Assembly: GCA_000507305.1 (NCBI GenBank)
Contig: DF239837.1
Coordinates: 112,595 to 176,594 of the forward strand
Origin: Breviolum minutum Mf 1.05b.01
Lineage: Eukaryota > Sar > Dinophyceae > Suessiales > Symbiodiniaceae
DNA: 64,000 nucleotides
Direction of reading: 5' to 3'
Of this stretch, positions 44,969 through 56,400 are shown piece after piece. Both the position numbers and the translations under genes were made by a program. Each line of letters opens with the position of its first letter. The first letter of the stretch is position 1. The notes under the pieces were generated by a model that was given only the letters and a program-made list of their open reading frames with translations, had not been told where the DNA came from and ran no database searches.

Positions 44969-45225
44969 ATCGAGATGCTTTTCCTTTTCAAAGGAGCGCC
45001 TTTCAAGGTCAGAAGTCCTTTTTCGGGGCAGTGTCCCATTTCATCATTGTTTGAGAGGGCGCAGAAATACTCCGAGGGTGGTTGAACAATCTTAAATTAA
45101 AAACACACAAACATGTTTTTTTTTGCTTTTTTGTCCACCGCTCACCTAGCCACATCGCCCAAAGCAAAATTTATCGGAAGACAAAGACAATTCTCGATTT
45201 TTTGTTGGCAGCGAGGTTTCTGAGG

Positions 45226-45335
45226 TAAAACCCCCTTGAAAACTAACATATAAACTCAAAAATGATTTCTGGAAGATGAAATATCCCCTTAAAATGGTTC
45301 CTTTTCAGAGGACATTCGTTCATTTTCGCGGGGTA
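45226..45335. repeat. MF1 palindromic element
   Basis: AACCCCCTTGAAAACTAACATA to CGTTCATTTTCGCGGGGTA. Confidence 0.65.
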
Positions 45336-45450
45336 TCTATACCCGACCTCCGACATGAGAGTGAAAGATCTATTGGGTTTCATTCATGCGCCTATCATCA
45401 ATGCATCTGGGATCGCGCGATCCATAAACCTCAGGGACGGGTTGAAGTCG

Positions 45451-45610
45451 TCATGAGAATCTAAGGGTACCCCCCGATGCCAACCCCCCCAGAAATAAGA
45501 CCTTATGAAGGGATCATTAACCACTATTGACCTTGGGCCTTATTAGGGTCTTATTTCTTGTGGGGGAGTGGCATTGGGGGGGGGGGGGGTGGGCCCTTAG
45601 ATTCTCATGA
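45451..45610. repeat. MF4 palindromic element, best copy
   Basis: 160 bp with perfect 17-bp terminal inverted repeats TCATGAGAATCTAAGGG. The next blocks (CCGATGCCAACCCC / GGGGAGTGGCATTGGGG, AAATAAGACCTTAT / ATTAGGGTCTTATTTC) also pair, so nearly the whole element can fold into one hairpin. A run of 13 or more G lies near 45576-45589. Confidence 0.92.
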
Positions 45611-46226
45611 AGTCTGGGAGGTGTTTGAGATTTCAGGTCGAGATGGATCTTACTTGGTGGCAAACAAATGGTAGCCATGCGTAACAATTGATTGTTAGTA
45701 ACTACCATGAGCCACCAGGTCCGCAACTAAAGGGATGGGATGAGTTAGGTCACCAATTGGCTGCGAGAAACCTCAACCACTTTCCTCCTCTCATAAACAT
45801 GGAAATGAAAAATGGGTGTAATCTCCAATATATATATATATATATAGTAAGTACCTTTTAAATACTATGCCATGTTCCACCGAACCATGATTGTTGGAGA
45901 AATATATCTTATCTCTGTGATTTGGGGGCCAGCTGTACTGTAAGTTGCTTATATGTTTTCACACGGATGAAATATACTCACATAAAAGCTACCTACTACT
46001 TACTAGCTACTACCTACTACCAGTCTCCTCCACAATTGCATCAGTTCTCTCAGAAACAGCCAAGAAACATCCATGCAAAGCCAGAGAGAATGCCCTCACA
46101 ATGGGCAAATGCCCAGAAAGGCAACATCAGACCTCAGTTTTCGCGACCTTTTGATAGTTCTTCCTCTGAGCCTTGCTGTTGTTTCCCATTTCTTGGCAAC
46201 ATATTTAGGTCGCAAAGAATAAAACC
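45611..46226. other. Non-coding stretch with (TA)n
   Basis: A TA run at 45829-45846; nothing else recognised. Confidence 0.5.
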
Positions 46227-46336
46227 TACCCTCCCTGAAACTAACAGCTCGCCCCTAGCAATGGTTGGAAGATGAAAGTTCCTTTTGGGGAGGCCTGTTT
46301 TCAGGGGCTTTTTGCTGTTAGTTTCGGGGAGGGTTA
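46227..46336. repeat. MF1 palindromic element, intact ends
   Basis: 110 bp from TACCCTCCCTGAAACTAACAGC to GCTGTTAGTTTCGGGGAGGGTTA. The centre has GGAAGATGAAAGTTCCTTTTGG. Confidence 0.88.
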
Positions 46337-47304
46337 ATTCATCACCCGATACCCGATTCACATCCATTTTTAAATGGTTGCTTGGGGTAGTAAACCAAAC
46401 CATCAATTCATCCCGTTGCCTTTCAATTCCACTTGTTGGAGGTTTTGCCCCGGTGAGGTCATTGTAATGGCCCTTGATTGGTTAACCCCCATCAAAACTA
46501 GCCTCATCAAAAATGCGGGCTATCAAGGGGTCGTTGGCCACCTGCTTTTCCCTTAATAAGGCCGGCTGTTAAACCCGGCTTTCTTCTGGTGAGGGTAATG
46601 GGAGTAGTTCGGAAGATCATGGCATATAGAACTTTCGCCAGAAACCCTTGAGACCCTGCAGGCCGCTGGCCTAGAAGTAAGTTCAACGTCTCTTCTTGTT
46701 GAGGGTGCTATGTTTTGGAGACCAAAGTAAATGGCATGCCACTCCCCATGTATTGGTTTATATAAGCCTGTTCACTGAACTATCTTGGGAGGGGGGGGGC
46801 AATCAAAAAAAAACTAGTTTTAACTTTAGAGTCTTCAAATTGTGGATCACTTCCCGAACAAAAATAAAAGAATACCACTCCCTGAGGGGAGACCGGTCTG
46901 TTCCGGCAGGAAGTTCCCTTCATGTCGAACATTCAATGTAGATAATAGATGATTCTGTTGGAAACTCTTCTAAACAAATCAGGGCTGGTCTGGAAAAAAA
47001 CTGAAACAACCAGGTTTTGTCTCACTGCTTTTTTGTTGGCGCACTCACTTTTTGTCTCTAGAGTACCATTCCAATGACTGCATGGTATCATCAACTAGAG
47101 ATCTACCAGGCGCAAAAAGAAGGAGTTAGTTTAAGTTTACCTTTTGTTAAGGAATATTGAAACCCTGCAAGTCAACCACCGTTTTAAAAGTGGTGCTTCC
47201 TTCCAGATGATAAACCCAAACCCTTGAAAAAATAGCTTGTTGGACTTCCGGCAGAATGTCAATAACCCCTTACCGATCACAGAATTCAGGGTTTCACAAA
47301 GCTT
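46337..47304. other. Non-coding stretch
   Basis: A short GGCCTTATTAAGG palindrome and other fragments; no gene. Confidence 0.45.
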
Positions 47305-47412
47305 TACACCCCCCAAAAATCAACGCATTTCCCCTAAAAAGGGATTGTTTCAATAGGAAAAACATCTTCCAACCATTGATTTTCAGGGGATATCTTAGTT
47401 TTCCGGAGAGTA
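47305..47412. repeat. MF1 palindromic element
   Basis: TACACCCCCCAAAAATCAACG to CTTAGTTTTCCGGAGAGTA, with TTTCCCCTAAAAA / TTTTCAGGGGATA nested. Confidence 0.75.
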
Positions 47413-47492
47413 TATTCAGGAAACCCCTTTGAGAAAAGGGATCGAGACTTGGCAGGTCTGCTTTGAATTTGCTTAACCACCAACATTTACCT

Positions 47493-47586
47493 AGTTGGTT
47501 GTTTCAACCCAATTGAAAAATACTAGTCAAAATGGGAATCTTCCCCAAGTAGGGATGAAATCAAAAATATTGAAAGCACCACCAAC
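47493..47586. repeat. MF6 palindromic element
   Basis: GTTGGTTGTTTCAACCCAATTG to TGAAAGCACCACCAAC, with ACTAGTCAAAATGGGAATC inside. Confidence 0.8.
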
Positions 47587-49757
47587 ATATACCAGCAACT
47601 ACGAACCATTGGCTGATCATTTTTCATAAGAACTCATAAGGAACATGAAGATGGACGTCTGAAAAACCTTGACTATATGGTGAAAAGGGTGCTGTCGCGA
47701 TCCTAAATTTCACTGATCTAACTTGGGTGATGTTAACGAACTTGCAGGGGTATTGGGCGCGTATAACTTAGAACCCAACTTAGTACGGTTGATGGACAAA
47801 ATCCTGCACCCACTTCAGGTGCCGGTGATGTTCACCGGGGGCACCCCGTAAGTCGTTAAATGAGATCTTTAACCCACAGTAAAACGCTATGAGCAAACAC
47901 CAGTTGCTAGTGGGGTTTAGGAAGAAATTGAATAAATCCATGTATCCTACACTAAACAAGGCCCATGACCAAAAAAGCAGTTATTATGTGTAATACTTAC
48001 CATTCCAAAACCATCATCTTTCAGAGGTGAACTGTTAGTCCCCCCCAGTACAAGGTTGGCCCCTACTAGTCTATAAATGGAGTTATGGGGCCCAACTTCT
48101 AATCCTAGTCTTCCAAATACGAGTTAGAGGCTTGGACCCCCAAATACCTCCTGAGGCTCGGCTTTTACAGGGACCAAACATCTCCTCAGAATGTATGACT
48201 GGAGGATTTTGGAACAGCCAAGTGACAAAAGCAGAAAACACCAGAAATCGCTTCCAACACAAAGCCCACCATCGTCAGGGATGACGTGTACCTCGGGGGT
48301 TTCGGAGGTCCAGCGGTTTTTTTTCAGACGTTTTTTTTCGGAGTTTCAAGCAGTTCGACCCACCAAAGCAGGGTGAAATCTCTCACCCATGTTTCCCAAA
48401 GTTTGATGAAGAAAACCAGTTGATTTCAATAGTCTGGAAAACCGGCAGTTTTTTTGGAGTGATTTATATTAAAGCATCTACCCATAATCATGAAACCCGA
48501 AGAAGGCAACGTACATAACATAATCATTTACATATCGTGGATGCGGTAAACAAGAGGGTGTTTTACTTTGAAAAAGGTGATTTCCAGCTAGATAAGCGGC
48601 CATGTTACGTTTACTGCAGGGTAGCTATGATGCATTGCCCTCTTTTCAGCAAAATTCGCAGCACAAAAAAGCCTACCCTTTTTTCTTCATGGATCTAGCC
48701 AAAATGTAATATTTCACCAATCACCAACCTGGGTTTTCCTGAAATAAGGGGTCCCATTTCCCTTCCTAAACGCTACCGATGTTTTCAACACAAGAAAAGA
48801 TGTGACAAAGCTTTCTTCAAGAATTGGCTGAAAAGTTACTGCTTCCACCTTGATCTTTCCTGTCATACCTTCAGTGGGTTTAACAATTTAACGTGTTCAT
48901 TTTTGTGTGCAATGCCTTCGTTAAAGTTTATACCTTGGGTTCTGCCAAAACACTGGTTCCCAGTTGATTTTCTCAAGGTTTTTGTTAAGGGCCCCTGGTT
49001 ACCAGGTTCTTTAATGCAGGACCTTATCTAATTTGAAGAGTGGGCATAAGCAAGGTTTCTGTGAAGGGCCCCTGAACTAGGGTTTGGGCAAGACATTATC
49101 TATACCATTTGGTTTGTGGGCATAAGCTCGGATTTCTATAGATTATATAACTTCTCTCAATGGTCCTTTTCTTCCCTATCTGGCCTACATTTTTCAAAGC
49201 TACAAAATTTCTTGCCATCTCTGACCCCATTTACCCATTGCTAGTTACAATCCACAAAAAAACACTCAGAAACATAAAGTGTTCCCCCATTTCACCCAAA
49301 AAAAAGTTATGAGGAAGTCCGGGTCACGTGCGGACACAGAAATGGATGCATTGAATACTGGCCAACACGAAATCCGCGACCAGAATGAACTTCGAAGTGC
49401 TGATCCTGGCAAAAACGCTGCTTGTGTCGCTGACATTTTTTGGGTAGGTCATAAGTAGCACTGAAATCACTGGGAGGAGATTCATGTTCGGCTGTTTTGG
49501 GTTGGTAAATACCATCTACAAATGGTCGGTTTTCCATGGCAATGTTGGAATACCAGAAGGAAGTATATGCTACGCACCATACTCGAGACTTTGGTTACCA
49601 TCTACTGCAGTACCGAGGTGGTCTTTGCTGGAAAAACCTGAGCCAAAAATACTGAGAGACCTAGAAGAACAATCATTTTTCAATGTCCATTCAAAGTTCT
49701 GAAAAGAAAATATGTAAAGGTGACAAGTGAACATGTTGAAAATGTTGATACCGCTAC
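47587..49757. other. Non-coding stretch
   Basis: An MF2 end at about 47783-47810 (GGTTGATGGACAAAATCCTGCACCC) and MF8-like blocks near 48110-48190. GCCCCTGGTTACCAGG and GGGCATAAGC blocks near 48990-49130 occur twice as a short direct duplication. No gene. Confidence 0.45.
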
Positions 49758-49781
49758 TGTTGTTGTTGTTGCTGTTGTTGC

Positions 49782-49833
<52 letters not shown>

Positions 49834-49835
49834 GG

Positions 49836-49892
<57 letters not shown>

Positions 49893-49904
49893 GGTTGTCG
49901 TTGT
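49758..49904. repeat. (GTT)n microsatellite
   Basis: About 145 bp of GTT/TTG units with rare interruptions. Frames on both strands (poly-Val/Leu, poly-Asn/Thr) are artefacts. Confidence 0.97.
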
Positions 49905-49976
49905 CCATCTCATCATTCCCGTTTGTTGCCGCTCTACCCATCTCCCCCATTCCCATCATTCACCATCACCCATCAT

Positions 49977-50155
49977 CATGGGAATCTAAGGGCACCCCCG
50001 GCCCAATACCACCCCTCCCGAAATAAGGCCTTATTAAGTGACTATTTAACCACCAGTGTCCCTTAATAATCTCTTATTGAAGGCCAACGCTATTTCCTGA
50101 GGAAAACACGTGGCATTGTGGGGGTGGGGGCAGTCAACCACCTTCCGGAATCTTT
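49977..50155. repeat. MF4 palindromic element
   Basis: Left CATGGGAATCTAAGGGCACCCC, core CGAAATAAGGCCTTATTAAG, GTGGCATTGTGGGGGTGGGGG; the right terminal block is eroded. Confidence 0.7.
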
Positions 50156-50900
50156 CTCCTGAGGCAAGTGAGCTCAAGATGCATACGCCAACTATCCACA
50201 TTGGAAGTCGCTGCTGTGATGGATAGAGCTAGGCCCAACGCAAAGAAACCACCCCAAAAACCACCACCTCAATGCACCCCCGGAACTCAGGTTTGAGAGG
50301 TGGAAAAGGCTGAAATGCCGAACGTGTTTGGTCTTTTTCCGTGGTTTTTTTTGCTGGGAGGAGGTCTTTCTTAAAAATGTTTCCAGCCAAACATGGGGGT
50401 TTCTGGAGTCACTGAAAGAAAAGGCACCAAACTTCACCAATTAAAATTAAAAAGTGATAATCTTTATTACGGCTATCTTCATTTGGTAAAATCTTGTGAC
50501 CCTTTTTCTTGCTTTCGTGCGAACCTTAGATTCGCGCAAACCTTTGTTGAGATTGTCCCAAAAAAAGAAAACGCATTTCTATATACTTACATAGAGGCAT
50601 CGAGGTTCCATCACTCGGGGAACCCTCCCAAAAAGGGGGTCAGTAAATGGTGACGTAGGAAGTCGACTGGAAGGTTGGTAAGAACTGATGGAACTTCCTG
50701 GAAACTGATGGGCATCCATCTTGAAACTGCCTGCTACTAAACCCTGGTTCACAGTAGGGAAATCATCACTATTCTTAAGAAGGGACCTGTTTTTAATCTT
50801 CATCCATTTATAAATAGTTTGCTATTAAACCAAACATGTACTTTAAACTGGTTGCTTTGGGGGTCCCAGGTTTCACAATTTTTCGAGGCATGATGACATG
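50156..50900. other. Non-coding stretch
   Basis: No gene or repeat family recognised. Confidence 0.4.
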
Positions 50901-50997
50901 ACTTCGCTGCACATAGGTCCAGGCTTTATGGGGTGAACCAACCCGAATCATATGGGAAATGTTTAGGTAAGCCTATAACCCTGCCTATGTGCAGCTG
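50901..50997. repeat. MF10 palindromic element
   Basis: GCTGCACATAGG at 50906-50917 pairs with CCTATGTGCAGC at 50983-50994, enclosing GGTGAACCAACCC and CATATGGGAAA, shared with 13476-13553. Confidence 0.75.
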
Positions 50998-51683
50998 AGA
51001 ATGATATTTCACAAGAGTATGTCAAGGCCTGAAAAAAGTTTGAGAACTTCCCATGTGTCAGGGGATGTTGATTGGTTTGCATGTTTGTTGAGATTCCTTA
51101 TTTTTTTCGGTGGACCGTGGGATTTTGTTTCAACAAAACTCTCTTGATTTCTTCAAAGCATTCCCTTGAAGGATCATTTATTTCGCTTGGGAGGGACAGG
51201 ATATTGGAAGATATTTGAACAGCGGCAACCAAACCCACCAGTGACAGTCCATGAAATAATGGTTCGTAGGGAGGAATCCTGATAATGGCTTTAGAATGAT
51301 CCTCATAGGATTTCATCCCCTACATAAAGCAAAAAAAAACAAGGTTTTGCTCACTGTTTGGCTGGAAGATTTGGCTGGAAGCAGGAATGAAACACAGCCA
51401 TGGTTGCTAGGTTTCTTATTGGAACCCAACGAACTCATCCCAATACTTAGGGCTGATGGCAACCATCTGCAGAGACCATTACGAAGTTGAAAAATTTCTC
51501 GGACCAATGAGTCGACGAGTCGCACCATCCAGCCAAGCTAATAGTGGCGTCTATTTATCTTACTTAGTCCTTTAATTGCCATCCCGGCTCTTTGGAGAGT
51601 TGATGATAATTCATAAACTCCCTGCTTGAATGGTGGGCCCCGATTAGTTCTAATCGTAGCTGGGATGTCCACTGCTCCCCGTC
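50998..51683. other. Non-coding stretch
   Basis: An MF3-like end (GGATTTCATCCCCTACATAAAGC) at about 51308. No gene. Confidence 0.45.
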
Positions 51684-51818
51684 TACACTCCCTCAAACTA
51701 ACATCTCACCCTTGAAACATCGCAAGTTGAAATAAGCTTGTTTTTGGACTTTTTTGGGGGGTTGTTTCGGCTTATTTTCAAGGGCGAAAGTTGCTAATAG
51801 TCTACAGAGGGTTGGGTA
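51684..51818. repeat. MF1 element, degenerate right end
   Basis: TACACTCCCTCAAACTAACATC and CACCCTTGAAACA at the left, CTTATTTTCAAGGGCG and AGAGGGTTGGGTA at the right. Confidence 0.6.
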
Positions 51819-52037
51819 AAACAAACCAACGACAGAATATATATAATTATATAAATGTATGTATATATAACATATCTTTCATTATCTTATCGGTTTAGTT
51901 GGCCCCCTTTCCAGTAATGTCACATGAAGGCTGACTTCCGGATCCCTTCAATCCTGCCTGAACACTGGAAAACCAAAACCAGTGGATGTTCGTGAAGGTT
52001 CAAAATGGGGTTTCCTTCGTATAAACGAATAGATTAT

Positions 52038-52150
52038 CTAAGGTGTGCTGATTGAATCCCAGGGGATTTCACTCCAAATCGTTCCCTATTGTGAAGGGAT
52101 TTAAAAAAAAGGTACCCCCCAGCGCCAAATCGCTGGAGCCTCCTTCCAAA
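52038..52150. repeat. MF7 element
   Basis: AAGGTGTGCTGATTGAATCCC, CTCCAAATCGTTCCC, GGTACCCCCCAGCGCCAAATCGC. Confidence 0.55.
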
Positions 52151-52463
52151 TAAGCAGCTAGTTTGTTTGAACCCACTGTGAACCAAGGGATCCCTGATCC
52201 TTAAAAAAAGAGCAGCCACCAAGTAACCAAAGGTCAGTTGTTGCACTTCGAAGTCCCAGGTGATTCCGGCGCAGTTAGTGCCACACGCCAAGTCCTCGTT
52301 TCTGCAAGGAAATCACGGTGATTTCATGGACGAACCAAAAAAATCCGCGGGTTTTTAGACCGGAGACCCAGTTTATGGTTTGACAATGTGGCCTGAATTT
52401 GTTCAAAAAGAAAGCTATAACTTTGTTTTCTCGTGAAACTGTATGTATATATATATAAATGAC

Positions 52464-52576
52464 CTTGGATTTGCATAAGATGCTTCGTTGGAAAAGGTAC
52501 AAAATGTTCTCCCAAATGGAGGTTTAATGGTGATTTGCCATGGCACAAAGTAAAACTCACCTTAAACAAATCCAAG
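52464..52576. repeat. MF5 palindromic element, best copy
   Basis: CTTGGATTTGCATAAGATGCTTCG at the left and ACTCACCTTAAACAAATCCAAG at the right; CCCAAATGGAGGTTTAATGG inside. Confidence 0.85.
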
Positions 52577-52801
52577 ATACCAACAAAATGGTGGTGGTTT
52601 TGAAGAGTGCCGCAGCTATGTTTTGATTCCCACCAAGGCTAATGCGGCTAATGGCTTTTGGGAAAAAAAAACGCTGAAACTTTGGGGAAAAAAAATCTCC
52701 TTGATGTTTGGGATGCTGATGGTTCCCATGGTGAATGTGACTAGTCAATAAATCGGAGATTTCAGATTTCAAACTTGGAAATCGCCATATTTTCCAAGTT
52801 C

Positions 52802-52909
52802 TACCTTCCCTAAAACTAACATCGCCGAAAATAGGTGTTTCCAAAAGGAAGGGCTTGTCTTCTAACCGTCCATTTCCGGGGCTCTTGCTGTTAGTTTTTC
52901 GGGGGAGTA
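52802..52909. repeat. MF1 palindromic element
   Basis: TACCTTCCCTAAAACTAACATC to CTTGCTGTTAGTTTTTCGGGGGAGTA. Confidence 0.85.
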
Positions 52910-53915
52910 AGTTGGATGATATACCCCCTTTTGGGGCCCCAAGACTCCAACCCATTTTGGATGTTCATCTTCTCCCCACATTTTCAACCTGAGAGTGAAA
53001 TTTAAATATGTGAAATCTTCAGCTTGCCAAAAAAATCTTGAAAAAGCCAACACCTAGGCCCTAGCCTGCCTGGCGGAGTTTCAAGTAGTCACCCTAACGT
53101 CACTGATTTTTGTTGAAAAGTTTAAAAAGAAGTTAAACCTACATCACCTACCAGGCATGAAACGGGCTAACGTTTAGAACAACTCCCAGTTAGTCGACAG
53201 TACCTTGAAAAATAACCCCCCAAAAAAAAGTTACGAAACATCTACTTTCAAGCTGGTGTTTTTGGGGAAAGAAGTCCATATCACATCATTGAAAAACCAA
53301 AAGCATCAACTCTAAAATCACCCAAAAGGAAGGGGCTATCTATGACACTTCCCCCAGGATGGTTCTCAAAACCAGAACTTCTCAACACCAAGAAACGGCC
53401 ATCACTTTCTACAGCGACCAGAAATCAGGTCAGAACGCCACACACGCAACGTGGCCGCCATCGGATTTTGTAATTATTGCTTGGGTACCAGTGTTGCTTG
53501 CTCTTGGCACCCGGTATGCTGTGAGGGTCCAAGGTTGCTAGTCACAAAACAAAATCGAAGCAACTGAGATTCTCGAGGATAGACTTTCTGGAGATGCTCT
53601 AGAAACGAACAAACAAAAAACGCACAGAAAAAAGCTTGACTTGAATCTTGTAACAAGGCACTACTGGGGCCGATGGATGTTTTGGGTTTTTTTTCTTGAG
53701 TGCTGACCTCTCCTCAACCCCCAGCTATGAGTGAAACTTGCAATCCTCACCAAAACGATCCGAAAGACAGCATCCGAAGACATGAGCTTCGGTGGGCCCC
53801 CAAACCCCCAGTTATAAGGTGGAGTTATTTCACACCTATATAAATGGCCGAAAAAAAATCATGGGTTTCACTGGGGGCTCATGCCACTCTTTTTCGGGTG
53901 AAACTATATATACAC
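52910..53915. other. Non-coding stretch
   Basis: No gene recognised; an MF9 fragment (GGTGGAGTTATTTCACACC) near 53818. Confidence 0.45.
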
Positions 53916-54043
53916 CTTGGATTAGATGCTTGGGAAAGAGGTCAAAAAAAAAATCTCCCCATTTGGGTGTTTTTTTTCACGGTGATGACTCGACCTTCCT
54001 CGGATCCAATCCCCAAAAAAATAACCCAGAAAGCAAATCCAAG
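53916..54043. repeat. MF5 palindromic element
   Basis: CTTGGATTAGATGCTTGGGAAAG at the left and AGCAAATCCAAG at the right; longer, altered centre. Confidence 0.65.
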
Positions 54044-54401
54044 TGATCGAACCATGGAGGATAATTCCAAATCGCCTCCTATTGGTAAGGTTTTTTTGTT
54101 TGGATAACCCCCCCGCCATCGCTCCACATCGCTTCCACCCTTCCTTTTTTAGCACCACACGAAGGGTGACACTACCAACTAGCCAAAAGAGTTGCCATAG
54201 CTGTAGCAGCAAAATCAAAAAAAACATTCGCAGAGATATTGTAAAGAAAAAGTGAAATGTCCCAGGTCACCCCACCCCTCACCTTAAAAATCCCCCCAAG
54301 GACGTCTGATCTCCTGTGGATGGGGTGATGTTATCTGAGGTCATGCCCTCCTATTTGACAAGCTTGGTCAGAATTTCAGAAGCATAGTATTTGCAAGGAA
54401 C

Positions 54402-54510
54402 TACTGTTGATGGACAACATACTCCACTCCTTGGGAGGTGTGAAAGTTCACTAATAATACTGGAATGTTTGCCACATCAACTGGTGCAGATTTTGTTCGA
54501 ATCAACTGTG
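54402..54510. repeat. MF2 palindromic element
   Basis: CTGTTGATGGACAACATACTCC at the left; ACTGGTGCAGATTTTGTTCGAATCAAC at the right. Confidence 0.65.
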
Positions 54511-54923
54511 TGACAGGAAGCAGTTTGAAACAATGCACTCGTAAAGCTGCTTTTTCGCTGGTTGGTGCTTTGTCAAGAATGACTCCACTAGTAGGAATGA
54601 ACGTATTTTAACTACATTGTTCTTATTGGAAACCTGGGGATAGGCCCGGATAGCTCCCTAGTATGGTTCGGGATTTTCGGCTCCGTATTCGTTTTTCCAA
54701 GCACCACCTATATAGTCTATAGTTCATAAAACCTGATTAGTGCCCCCTGAATTACCCCGTTGGGACCACATATAGGGACTTGTATCATTGTATCATTTAA
54801 AGGGGTTGCTTCCATACAGCACCATATGTTCAATCTCGAGGTCAAAAAAACCACCAGTTACACAAGAAACCATGAAAAATCCCTGGTTTTGGTGAAGGTT
54901 CCACGCTCCAAAATCATGGCTTA

Positions 54924-55030
54924 TGCACCCCTGAAGACTAATATGACATTGGAAAATCCCCATGTTCAATAAGAAATACATCTTCAAATGGTGGATGTTC
55001 CATTGTCATGTTAGTTTTCGGGGTTGTAAT
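54924..55030. repeat. MF1b palindromic element, best copy
   Basis: GCACCCCTGAAGACTAATATGAC to GTCATGTTAGTTTTCGGGG, with CATTGGAAAATCCCCATG and CAAATGGTGGATGTTCCATTG inside. Confidence 0.85.
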
Positions 55031-56035
55031 ACAAAAAAAAATCAATGGGTAAAAATTTAATCCCCTGATGAGAAACCTAAACAACCAGGGTCCACATCTC
55101 GGCAGCTCCATGAGGTCTTTTTGTTCCTTCAACGGACTCCACGTTGCTCTGCCCATGGACAACCGCGGGCAAACCGGTTAGGTGGAGAGCACTGATTTTT
55201 TGGTTGGACAAAAATCGATCCGGGTAAAGGTTGGGATGAGGTGCTTATTTCTCTTGTTTCCTATATTTTCCCCCACCACCAGCGTTTTACTACTGTTCTA
55301 CTGGCTGTGAATTCATGCCTCTTCTTTTTCGATGGCTACATCCTTGGGTCAACTAGGGAGATTTATTTCAAGCTCCACCCCCAAAAAAAAGGAGGGTTCA
55401 ACGCAAGTCTTCATTTCAACCCTATATTTTAAAATTCCCCTCCAAACAGATTCAATCATCATTTCAAGTCAAGTTCCCAAAAAGAAATATTCTTGGCATA
55501 CCAATTTGTGTTCCATCTTTCTTTGGGGATTTCATTGACCTGTATTTGCTTAAGATGCTTGGAAAAAGTCAAAAAGATATGTCCAAAAAATTGATCCAAA
55601 GATTGAAATCCGTCCATCCAAAAAAAAAATGGCTTCTTTTCCACCTTTCTTCCCCCACTTTTGCTGGGGATCTCTAACATCGGCAACAGTTAACCCCTCA
55701 CAAGGCTTTCGGCACTGGCCTCGAGACTGTGCTAAATCCAGGATAAAAATCCGAATGGGTCCATGGTGGTGGTAGATGAGGGATGGAAACAGTACACCCC
55801 GGAAAATTCACAGCTGGTTCACCCATCAAATTCACCTGGAATTGTTCCGCCGGAGAAATATCATCTTCCAACCAAAGCTCCATGACTTTGGGGTTCAAAA
55901 TTGTCGAATTTACCGGATGGTTTTTCTTCAACAACGAAAAAGCCTCAGTATGAGGTTTTCCTCTCGACGACTGGGCAAAGTAGGATGATGCGACCCGTCT
56001 CCAAATCCATGATCATCTTCAACAACAGCTGGATG
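55031..56035. other. Non-coding stretch
   Basis: An MF5-like left end (TTGCTTAAGATGCTTGGAAAAAG) at about 55545. No gene. Confidence 0.45.
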
Positions 56036-56149
56036 TACACCCCCGAAAACTGACATGGAATCCAAGACTTGGTGGTTTGGGTCGATGTTTTCTCCTTGAA
56101 CCAAAGCTGGTATCTCCAGGTTCCAGCCGTTACTTTTTTCGGGGGTGTA
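56036..56149. repeat. MF1-type palindromic element
   Basis: TACACCCCCGAAAACTGACATGG to CGTTACTTTTTTCGGGGGTGTA, with GGTTTGG / CCAGGTTCC and TCCTTGAACCAAAGC in the centre. Confidence 0.8.
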
Positions 56150-56302
56150 TCATTTTTTTGGGCAACTGGATTATTGGTTTTAGTGGTTTCAAGTTGATGG
56201 AAATGTTGACGTTGCAAACGGCTGTTTTCCAGGTAAGGAGGAATAAGTGTCCATTGCAACTGTTGTTTTACCCGAGTTTGTGAGGATTCATGGATGCATT
56301 TT

Positions 56303-56400
56303 CTAGTTGGTGGTTTCAACCCCTTTGAAAAATATTAGTCAAACTGGATCATTTCCCCAAATACGGGTGAATATAAAAGATATTTGAAACCACCTAGTTG
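56303..56400. repeat. MF6 palindromic element, best copy
   Basis: CTAGTTGGTGGTTTCAACCC and its near-inverse GATATTTGAAACCACCTAGTTG; core CAAACTGGATCATTTCCCC. Confidence 0.87.

Noticed and set aside
49570-50026. Poly-Asn, poly-Thr, poly-Val and poly-Leu ORFs
   Set aside because: All arise from the GTT microsatellite on the two strands.
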